Shown: positions 52,045-61,055 of the stretch, piece after piece
Numbering within the stretch: the first letter of the stretch is position 1
Layout: each line of letters begins with the position of its first letter
NCBI RefSeq assembly: GCF_000002985.6
Contig: NC_003283.11
Span: forward strand, 6,634,001 to 6,698,000
Source: Caenorhabditis elegans
Taxonomy: Eukaryota; Nematoda; Chromadorea; Rhabditida; Rhabditidae
Direction: 5' to 3'
DNA: 64,000 bases
Notes under the pieces: generated by a model
Seen by the model: only the letters and a program-made list of their open reading frames with translations
Databases searched by the model: none
Told to the model about the DNA's origin: nothing
Position numbers and translations under genes: made by a program

Positions 52045-54485
52045 TCAAGGCTCCTCAGCGTTCACCTCATATTTGACAGTTTTTTCATTAGCATCTGCCA
52101 TTGTATATTCCGCTGGTTTGTCAGTAAACACACAAAGAGCAAGGATGTTTGCCTGAAAGATAGTGTTTTATCCTACAAAGATGACATTGAAAGGTGAAAG
52201 TTTTGCATTTAAAATGTTTTCAATATTCCGAAAAAGTGGCAAAAACTGAGTAATAAATTACCACTTTTTGAACAAAATAAAATTTTCAAAAAATATGTTT
52301 TACTATGATATTTGGTCATTTTGGCACCACGGGAGTGGCTTTCATAAATTTCTCCACTGGCTACTGGTTACTGGCTACTCAAACTACGCTAGCTACTTAC
52401 TTCTTCTAAAATTTTGCTTTGAATAAGGACCTTCGGAAAATTTTTGCAATATGATACAAACCCTTTTGCAGAAATTTTTCAATTGTTACCGAACCATGCC
52501 ATTAATTTGAATTAAAAAAACGAACTATTGTCAACTTTTTTTGAATGTCATTATTTTCAAAATATTTATTGCTGAAACTCACCACAAACATAATACCTCC
52601 AAGAATGCACAAAACTGTTCTCCACTGACCAACACTTTCTTCATTTTTTACAATAGCTGCAACTAGAGCTGGTCCAGTGATTAGCGCCACTGATTTCATC
52701 CATTGAATTGTAGAAATAACGACGTGAGCGAATTGTCTGTGAAAAATAAATTATTCCAGTTTCAAAGTTTGGCGGTACCTAGTGTGTAATGTCGCACATT
52801 TGTAGAATCCTGCCACGTTCAGACATAAACATGAAAAGATCACGGAAAAAAGAACAACTGAAACATAGTGCAACGATTGAGGAATGAACCCAAGACATCC
52901 TAGCAAGACACCAACGAGTCCTACTGAAATCGTATTGAAGAACAACATTTTTCCGCGTTCCGAGAAACATCTGGCAAGAAAACAGATTTGTGATGCATGA
53001 CCTCAAAGTTCGAATAACTTACTTCGCCTTGTCACTGATAATTCCACCAACAAGTTTTAATGGAAGTGGAATGAATACTGAAAGTGCAAGAAGGAATCCA
53101 GTTTGAGCGACACTGAACTTTAAAATTCGATTGAAGAATATTGGTGCGTAGGTGTGCAAGAATACAATGATCGACATTTCGGCGAACGCATTCAACCAAA
53201 CGCAAAGAACAATTGGAGATGTAAGAAGTTTCTGGAATCGAATGGTTTATTTTATGATAAAAACAACTAATGTATTTTAAATATTCTAGATTTATGTCGT
53301 TATATAATAGAAGTAAGTGAAAATTTTCAAATTATTTCCGGTTTCGAATTTACAGAAGCGTTTTTGGGTTTTTTGAGCTCATTTTATTTTGAAAACTAAC
53401 CCTGTACGGTACTTCAACATTTTTAGTTTTCAAATGCTGTTCCGACTTGTTTTTTCGAATTTTCCTCAGCTCATCAGCGGAAACTTTCTTTTCTGGATCA
53501 TCATTGTACACAATAGCCCAAAGTATGAAGAAAACTGATCCCATTACGGCATGTGCGTAGAAAGCGGTCCTCCAACCAAATCCTTCACATATCTGAACAT
53601 ATTATAAACTTGAACAAACTCTTAAGTTATTGAGAATTACCGCTCCAGACACTGCATTTGTTAAAACCGATGAGAAATTGGTAAACGAAGTAAGTGCACC
53701 AAGAAAAATTGCAGTTTCAGATAGTGGGGCCCATCTGACAGTTAACAAGCCAATCGCCGCAAAGTCTGCCGCAAATGCAAGTCCCTGCAAAGATTGGAGG
53801 TCACAAAGCTTATCATATCATCAAAAGTGATTCACAAGAAAACAACACAAACCTGACAAAACCGCGCGGCAAGAAGTGCGTGAAACGACGTCTGCGCGGC
53901 CAGTGGGATCAATGTTGTAGCGATGACCGAGATGACTCCAGCTAAGAAGAATGTCCACCTAAAGAACATAAAAAAATAATGCTTAATCTTATTTTTTTTT
54001 CTAAAGCATAAAGAACTTTATTTTGGAGCCTACTTTGCCCTAAATTATTTAATGGGAAAAAATCTAGGAAATTCTTTCATACTTTTTCACCCAACAACCT
54101 AACGAAATTTATGTATTCCAAACTATTGTTACGGTATGCAATTTCCAATAGATTTACCTTCCTCCAAACCGGACAAACACGTAGTTTACCGGAAAAGTTC
54201 CAATAATTGTACCCGCAGCAACAGCCCACATTATGTATTTTTTCTCGTTGGGCGTGTAATCGAATAAACTGACTGGGGAGGTCTGGAAGCTTTCAACTTT
54301 TTCAAAAATTTAATCGCTAACAAAATACTCACCTCATTTCCCCGATCATCTCTTGTAAAGCTCATATCATTTTTCATGCAAATAAATGTAAAGTTCATAA
54401 CCACATAATTGGAGCAAACGGAAACCAGGCATAAAAATCCAATAAATACAACAAGAACTCTGTACTTGTTTGAGATTATGCTCAT
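52045..54485 (-). CDS. Major-facilitator transporter, SLC17-like
   Basis: Nine exons (54485-54333, 54282-54158, 53958-53853, 53784-53641, 53592-53401, 53231-53023, 52970-52779, 52736-52583, 52152-52045) encode 460 residues. Hydrophobic segments throughout fit a 12-helix fold. Family marks include WAVAAGTIIGTFPVNYVFVRFGGRW, a central hydrophilic loop (DPEKKVSADELRKIRKNKSE), PLPLKLVGGIISDKAK and CFSERGKMLFFNT. These resemble worm sodium/phosphate and vesicular anion transporters of SLC17, but the substrate cannot be read from sequence. The C-terminal tail is short and acidic. The acceptor AATTCAG lies 7 bases before the ATG. By order this is probably K11G9.5. Confidence 0.82.
52215..52365. repeat. 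Dispersed repeat, copy B
   Basis: Located in the last intron of the transporter. It has the AAAAAGTGGCA / TACCACTTTTT hairpin and the ATTTTGGCACCACGGGAGTGG end shared with the copy near 48111-48365. It is followed by a short direct repeat TGGCTACTGGTTACTGGCTA. Confidence 0.5.
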
Positions 54486-57484
54486 TGTTGCACTGAATTG
54501 ATATAAAATGAATGGATCGAATCGTTTATATGTATCGAAAAAATAGTCATCAAATGCAAAATATGTAGAAAAAGGGGTGGAGAGATGAGTCAGGTTAGGT
54601 GAGAAATGTGGGAGAGAAAAAGAACACATGGAGACTAAACATGGAAAAAAGAGGAGGAAAAGTTCAAAAAGATCTAATTGTTGTTCTTTGGGCTTTTCTT
54701 GAGACACAGGTATAATACATTTGTCAAATATTTTTCCAAAAAATAGAGAATTTAAAAATAATTTTGAGAATGAAAAATACAAGTGCACTGTCACTTGTGG
54801 AGATTTTATATACAGTTACTTTATAGGAAGACAAATCGAGAATATTCGGCGTATTTTGGAATATTTTGAAGCCAATTTTTAGCTGATTAGTTTATTATTT
54901 ATCTTAAAAAACTTACTGTATTTGGAATATTTTGTTTAGTTGAGTAAAAACAATTACAACTTCTTGCAAATAGGATGTTAAAGGAAAATTTATCATATGA
55001 AATTTAAAAACGACAAAATTAGAAATAAGAAGAACTCATATTGAACAGAAAGAAGGGGACTAACCAAGCAAAGATAAATAGACAGAAAACGATTTTTAAG
55101 AAGAGACTCAAAAATCTAATGATGTTTTTTTGTCTACTGATAATGAGATGTTCACTAATTGGAAGTGCACCATTGACTAGAACCAGTGAAACAAAGTTAG
55201 AACACAAAATGACGTAGAGATTTGAATATGGAAACGGAAATGGGGAAATTGGAAATTACGTTTATATTTTTAATCTTGAAAATTTCGGTTTGAAAGTGAA
55301 CATTTTCAGACTTCATTTAAAAGTTCAAAAAGCCAAAAAAAAATTCGGTGGCAATTGTCATCAAAAGTGAACGTTTTGAGTATTACGAGGTGAATGTTTG
55401 AAACTGTGTGATCCCTCTACTGAAGAACGAGACGTGTTTATTGGATTGGATCACAGTTAGATTAACTGTTTTGTTGGTGAGAAGTTTTAATATTTTTTTG
55501 ATCAATTTGGTGTAACGAACATAAAATATTCAGCCAGCCGAACTTATATGTGAGCAATGATTACTGAAATATATGTCAATGACTTTAAAGTGAGTTTTAA
55601 ACATTATTGAAAACAGAAAAAATATATTTGTTGGATATATGGGTGGCAAACCGGACTTCCGGTTTTTGAGCGTTCATAGTTTTCAAATTTCGATGTTTTT
55701 TGAAAAAGAAAACTTATGAAATTGTTTGAAAAAAACCATCGTATAATACATAACACAAAAATAGGAATCGGATGGTCAGAAATCCGGAAAAAATCAATTT
55801 AGTTAGATTGGCTAATCCGTGTTCAATAATATGGTTAAAAATATATAAATGCTTCAATAAAAATGCCACCAATAAAGTAGTGAAAATGGAAACATTGGAT
55901 AAGACTCAATCTTTGAAATTTTGTCATCAGTTGATGTAACTCAAATTTAAATTTATTAAAATATCAGGGAGGTGGTATTCAAAATATTATAGTTGGTAAA
56001 ATACATTGTCATGAAAAGGTACTATCTAAAGCCGAAAAGTGTTAAAACAAATTTAGCTTTTAGAATTCAAGTTAAAGTTGACAAGTCTTTTAAAATTACG
56101 AGTCAAGTCAACACAAAAGATCTAATAATTTTTTGACCTGTCTCGCATATTCTTTGTCTCCACCTACCCTTCTATCATTCATTTTTTTGATTACATGACA
56201 ATTTGTAAAGAACAAGTCCCCAATCGACCCAATCACAAATCAATGATAACTACTGCGCGAAAAAATCACGGCGTCGTAGATCATAAAGTTTGGCGAACTG
56301 GGATTACAAATCAGAATCGAAAAATGAAGGTCTTCTGGAACGGAAAGGTCAGAAAAACGATGAGTGACCAGTGTCGTGAGCGACACTAATCTGTTTGTTC
56401 CGTTGATACAAAACTCTTCCTTTTCTATCATTGTTTTTGGTGATGTTCTGTTATTTTAACAGTCTGTACTTTTTGATTTTTCTTTCTAAATAAACAATTT
56501 GAAATCAAACATTCAATGCGGTTTTTGAACAGGCAATTCAGCATTTTTATGACAATCGGACATTATGATTTTTAAAAGTTGTTCAATTATGAATCATCAA
56601 TATGTTTCTGTTGGTTTTTTTATTTTTACAGGGTTTCATAGTCGGGGTTAACCCAATTGAATATATTTCGATGTTCGTCGTTTCAAGCGATTGTCCAACT
56701 ATGAATTGACGGAATAATTGGGGACCGGAAAACTGTAAAACAACTTTTAAAAGCTCTTAAAAACGAACATTTTTTTAAACATTTTAATTTTCTTTGAAAA
56801 AACGGAACTCAGACTTTTCAACCATTTATCAAAAAAAAAGATTTGTGCTGTGTTTTTTTCGAAACTTATCGTGCTCTTTTTCGAATTTTTCGCTAGGTTC
56901 TTTTTATCTTATAAAAAAACTGTCTATTGTTGATAATTCTAATATATGAATTTATAATATAATAATACAATGAATAATCTTGCATAATTAGAACTTGATT
57001 CACTGAAAGTTATACCTAATACTTATAGGACTGTCAGATCTTGCCCAATAATCATCTTGTATTTAAATTTGGCAAAAGTTTAGTAATACTTTAAGGATTT
57101 CGCCAAATCTCATCACAAATCTGACCAAAACCTTTATTATGTCAGTTTAATCTTGAGTAAGAGTTTGGCAAGAGTTGGATAAAACTTCGGTTAAACGTAG
57201 GCACAACCTGAGGCAGTTTTTTTAACTTTGAAAATTTTGCCTTTAAAGAAGTTGCTCGTAATCTTTAACGAAATGTATTTATTTATAAGAAAGTTGTCTG
57301 AAAGCATAAACTTTCATCACATGCATTTATCCTGATTCAATTAAATTATAATTTTTTGATTTGGCAGATACAAGTAATATACACATTTATTAGTTTACAT
57401 AAATCTCGGAGGTAATTACAATTTAGTAGGATGTTCACAGTTTAGTAGGAATTGTGGTATTTTCAGATTCAACTCTGAAACATT
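54486..57484. other. Intergenic region between the transporter and mtl-1
   Basis: About 3 kb, mostly AT-rich. It holds the transporter promoter and the mtl-1 3' flank. A 64-codon frame at 56195-56389 has no splice context or recognisable family and is not called. A 7-base-pair perfect hairpin AGTGTCG..CGACACT lies at 56370-56387. Confidence 0.4.
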
Positions 57485-57832
57485 TTAATGAGCCGCAGCA
57501 GTTCCCTGGTGTTGATGGGTCTTGTCTCCGCACTGCTTCTGCTCTGCACAATGACAGTTTGCACACTTGCAGTCTCCCTTACATCCAGCTGGACAGCATT
57601 TTTTCTCACTGGCCTCCTCACAGCAGTACTTCTCACAACACTTGTCTCCACTGCATTCACATTTGTCTCCGCACTTGCATTGCTTGTTTTTGCAGTCTGG
57701 AAAAGTTTTGACTTTAAGAAAAATTTAGAAAGCTTGTTGATTTGCCTGCTATTCTCAAAACCATTTTAAACGTGTCACAATTGTTTTTGAAATCTATAAA
57801 GTATAGATTAACTCACCACACTTGCAAGCCAT
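57485..57832 (-). CDS. mtl-1: Metallothionein-1
   Basis: Two exons (57832-57817, only 16 bases, and 57696-57485) encode 75 residues beginning [14 protein letters not shown]. Cysteines are arranged in CxC, CC and CxCxxC clusters, and the C-terminus ([14 protein letters not shown]) contains histidines; this matches C. elegans MTL-1. It binds zinc, cadmium and copper through cysteine thiolate clusters in the cytoplasm. The gene is known to respond to heavy metals and to insulin signalling; a TGTTTAC DAF-16-type site and a TGATAA GATA site lie within 105 bases upstream. Confidence 0.97.
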
Positions 57833-57908
57833 GATTTCTTAATTTCAGCAGTCAAATTGAGCTGCCTTCTTCTTTTTCTCACTGCCTTTTTATTTGGTTT
57901 TTGCTGGC

Positions 57909-57915
57909 TGTTTAC
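57909..57915 (-). promoter_or_regulatory. DAF-16/FOXO-type binding site upstream of mtl-1
   Basis: The plus strand reads TGTTTAC, i.e. GTAAACA on the coding strand, the DAF-16 consensus, about 77 bases upstream of the mtl-1 ATG. mtl-1 is an established DAF-16 target, so the site is probably functional. Confidence 0.6.
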
Positions 57916-57928
57916 CACTTCAAATATG

Positions 57929-57934
57929 TGATAA
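57929..57934 (-). promoter_or_regulatory. GATA-factor site upstream of mtl-1
   Basis: TGATAA on the plus strand, about 100 bases upstream of the ATG, matches the intestinal ELT-2 consensus. Intestinal, GATA-dependent expression of worm metallothioneins is known. A second GATA word (TTGATAAG) occurs at 58281-58288. Confidence 0.55.
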
Positions 57935-58352
57935 AAGAGGGTGGCCCTGTCACAATGTACAAACTTATGATACTAAAAGAATAGAGATATAGAAGAGACC
58001 CAAAACAATAACAGATAGTTGATTGTGAGTTTGCTCATTGATCTTGAGCACTCTAATCCTTTGCACAATTTTTTGTTTGTTTTTAGAACGTTTTTAGAGA
58101 GACTCCGTTCTAGTATACGATTCAGTCACAGCTCTAGTTTCTGATTTTATCAGTTATTGACAAGGTGTTTGCAACATTCACGTACCATTGATGTGACGTT
58201 TTTAGCACAACATTCATTTAAACACGTGTGTTCGTTCCAAAAAGAATTAGAAAAATATTGTTTTATTTCAATTGACAAGATTGATAAGCGAAAGAATTAT
58301 AGATCGACAATAATTTAGTAGTAGACGTGGGAAAAGTTCACTTGCTCATTGG

Positions 58353-58652
58353 TTATTTCTTTTGCTCAGTCTTCTCGGTTTTTCCTTCACAGCACGATTT
58401 TTTCTCTTCCTCGCAGCAACATTTTTCGACGGTACACTTACACGTTTCTCCACAGGAGCAATTCTTGCAGGCTAAAATAAAAATAGCTAAAAGATGTTTC
58501 CAGTTTTAACAATTTTTACAACCTTGTTTTTTTTTTGAAAAAAAAATCTATTTTTAAAACTTAAAATTAAATCTTGAAAATAATAAATCAAGAATTAAAA
58601 TGTTCAATTCCAAGTTAAAAATTCTGATGTCACCAATCATATGAGAGACCAT
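58353..58652 (-). CDS. Small cysteine-rich protein, metallothionein-like
   Basis: Exon 2 (58471-58353) reads ACKNCSCGETCKCTVEKCCC, then EEEKKSCCEG, and ends in a Lys/Glu/Thr tail. Ten cysteines fall within about 28 residues, in CxxCxC, CxC, CCC and CC arrangements. The exon follows a good acceptor (TTTTATTTTAG). A tiny exon 1 ending at 58634, ATG ATT G|GTGACA, fits the phase. Using ATG 58640 gives 41 residues; an in-frame ATG at 58652 gives 45. A TTTCAG acceptor lies about 20 bases further upstream. As in mtl-1, a phase-1 intron follows a very short first exon. Metal binding is likely but not shown. Exon 2 is strong; exon 1 is tentative. I do not recall a named gene here. Confidence 0.6.
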
Positions 58653-59321
58653 ATTAACAACAAGGTGACGTCTGAAACATCTAACTTTTTTTACCTGATT
58701 TTCAAAATTTATTTCTCAGAGTTCTTTTTTTTTAACTGGACATATAATGTGAAAAATAAAAGAAATTAGGCAAATGCTCTTTTACTACCTCATCTTTTAC
58801 TACGTTGCTCTTTTACTACGGTTTACTCTTTTACTACGGCCGTATTTTTTACTACGTTTTCCAATTTCGATGCGAAAAATAATTTCGAAAAAAATTCAGA
58901 TTGTATTTATTACTGGAAAATACAAGATTGGGGTCGTTTTTCAGAAACAAATTTTGGGCCTAATTTTTTTTTTGAAAATAGCTTATTCGAGGAATCGCCG
59001 AAGTTCCCGACCTGCTATTAAGTGGAATTTGTAGAATGTTTAAAAATACACTCGAAAAAGTAGTTTTCAAGATAAATTTATCTTTTATCGATAAATTTCA
59101 GGTCAAGGGAATGTTTTCACTGGACAACAACGTTTATAAACAGGATATTATTTACAGGCACATTTTTTTCCAGTAGAAATAACTACAAAAAGGGCCATTT
59201 AGTTGTTGATAAGGAGAGTTAACAAAGTTTTCAGAACTAAATATCTGAAAAAGTAATGGAAGCTTCCTACTTCGTACAGCTCGGTTGGTTTCACATATAC
59301 CTTGGAACCGCGGCCGCCACT

Positions 59322-59405
59322 CGCCTGTTTGGAGAAGTGGTAAAGCGCGCGCTCTTCAGTAGAGTCATTGCTGGTTCGAATCTGGATCCATTCAGATTTT
59401 TTTTT
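59322..59405 (+). pseudogene. Degenerate tRNA-like sequence inside the transposon
   Basis: An A-box-like TTGGAGAAGTGG (59329-59340), an anticodon-like arm with loop TTCAGTA closed by CTC/GAG (CAG in the anticodon position), a B-box GGTTCGAATC (59373-59382) and a nine-T terminator (59397-59405) occur in tRNA order. The acceptor stem does not pair and the D- and T-stems pair poorly, so it is not an intact tRNA. It could still be a Pol III promoter unit. Confidence 0.4.
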
Positions 59406-59875
59406 CAAATAGTTTGCACGGGAAAAGTGTTCCTTATCTTAAGCTTACAAGTTTGCGATTGATCAATTTTTCACATTCCCTCTGCCCGAAAAGATATGTG
59501 AGTATATAGAGCCCTACTTGCCGAGTTTCTTAATATTATGCCAAATTACAAAGTTGACATGAATGTTTTCAAAAACAACAGGTTTAGAATTTTTCTACAA
59601 TAACTGATTAGTGCTTAATAAAGTTTCAAAATAGTTTTGTTTGGAAAATTTTCATAAATTTCATTTTCCCGTTATGATATCGTCGGATTCAGTTAAAAAC
59701 CGCTCAGACAGTAGTATATTTCAAAAGTTGGAAAAAGAACACAACTATGAAACTTTCATGTTGATTTCAGAATGAAATTGTAATTATACCTGAAATCTGC
59801 TACAAGGTAACTTTCAAATTCCAACTTTTGATATTCTTTTTTTTTTCATTAGGCCGTAAAAAATCGTTAATCGTA

Positions 59876-60002
59876 GTAAAAGATACAAACTGTAGCAAAA
59901 GATCGAAATTGGAAAACGTAGTAAAAAATACGGCCGTAGTAAAAGATACAAATTGTAGTAAAAGATCGAAATTGGAAAACGTAGTAAAAAATACGGCCGT
60001 AG
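59876..60002. repeat. 63-base tandem duplication in the right arm
   Basis: Two copies of a 63-base unit (AGATACAAA at 59881 and again at 59944) differ at two positions. They carry GATCGAAATTGGAAAACGTA and ATACGGCCGTAGTAAAAG. The left arm has only one partial copy, so the duplication arose after the inverted repeats formed or was lost on one side. Confidence 0.7.
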
Positions 60003-60076
60003 TAAAAGAGTAAACCGTAGTAAAAGAGCAACGTAGTAAAAGATGAGGTAGTAAAAGAGCATTTGCCAAGAAATTA

Positions 60077-61055
60077 TAATTTTCGTTTTATATTTTCATG
60101 AAAAAATTACAAAATAGTAATTTAGAAAGATTGCTGGATTTGAAATATTTCTTTGTTATTTTAAGGTTTGAATTATTTTTCATTTTCATGTTTTTTTTTA
60201 CTTGACTCTATATTTTTAGATTATGAAATTATTCAAAATCATTGCTGAGGCACAACATTTGTTTCTGAATGTTTTTCAGAGCAACTTACCTATGAGAAAC
60301 TGAAAACTGTAAGATTTTACACTGTTCCAATTAAAATTTAAAAATATGTGGGAAGACAGGCATGTTCGCCTGAAGACGTACCTGACAAACTGAAGTGCCC
60401 TATACAAATTCAATAAATTCGAGGCTTTTGTTTGTGAAATTTTGTAGAATTAAAAAATTGAAAGAATCTCTATTATCACTGAATTTATTGTTACAATTTC
60501 ACAATTTTCTCACTTTTCCTTACTATTTTAATTTGAATATTTCAATTTTAAGTTTAAAAAACAAATTTTTAAACTAACTAAAAACACCTGGTCTGTCATA
60601 GATAAACTCCTAATATAATACAAGTATTTAGGCATAAAAACTGACCACATGGACACGGCATGACGGTATGAATCGAAAGCAAATATAGATGTGAAATGAA
60701 GGATTCGTTGAATAGGATTGACTGAACAAGTTTTGGATTGCTTGGACTTGAGGAAAACAAGATCTTATTCTATTTCTCACCTTCTCTGAATCTCTGAATC
60801 TTCCCATGCAATTAGTTATAAGTTTCATGGTTTGATCTAGATACTCTCTATAAAACAAAACACTTGTTGACTTATTTATGGCAATTTGGAGAAAAACAAC
60901 TGGTCAAAAAAACTCTATAGACAGACAACGGGAAGAAATGAGAAATGGAAACGAAATGTGAGGAATTAAAGCTAAAGAGCTTTTGTAAAAACATTGGGAA
61001 AAAAATTATAAAACATTATAAAATGAATTTTTAACTATTATCTAATAAAAAACTA
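60077..61055. other. Intergenic region, ceramidase 3' side
   Basis: About 1 kb, AT-rich, with chance frames only. A run of rc-AATAAA words near 61043-61050 (plus strand TTATTTA/TAATAAAA context) may include the ceramidase poly(A) signal. Nothing else was recognised. Confidence 0.35.

Larger units (their letters stand above)
57833..58352. promoter_or_regulatory. mtl-1 upstream region
   Basis: This 520-base gap separates mtl-1 from the 3' end of the small cysteine-rich gene. A TATA-like AAATAAAAAGG lies on the minus strand about 50 bases before the ATG. The DAF-16 and GATA sites listed separately are here. No other frame is supportable. Confidence 0.5.
58769..60067. mobile_element. Non-autonomous DNA transposon, Mutator-like
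   Basis: A 1,299-base element with perfect 103-base terminal inverted repeats (58769-58871 and 59965-60067), starting GGCAAATGCTCTTTTACTAC. It is flanked by an exact 9-base direct duplication AAGAAATTA (58760-58768 and 60068-60076). Nine-base duplications with long inverted repeats suggest the Mutator superfamily (inference). No transposase is encoded; apparent open frames are repeats of a TAGTAAAAGA-like word. Perfect repeat identity suggests recent insertion or gene conversion. The inner sequence holds a tRNA-like segment. It separates the cysteine-rich gene from the ceramidase gene. Confidence 0.8.

Noticed and set aside
56195-56389. A 64-codon plus-strand frame
   Set aside because: No recognisable family, no splice or trans-splice site beside it, and upstream of a minus-strand gene. 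Weak evidence.
59322-59394. Intact tRNA-Leu(CAG) gene
   Set aside because: The acceptor stem does not pair, the D- and T-stems are poor, and there is no long variable arm, so it is called only tRNA-like.
59800-60069. Open frames of 82-89 codons with Leu/Tyr/Phe repeats
   Set aside because: They are translations of the transposon's repeated TAGTAAAAGA-like words, not a gene.
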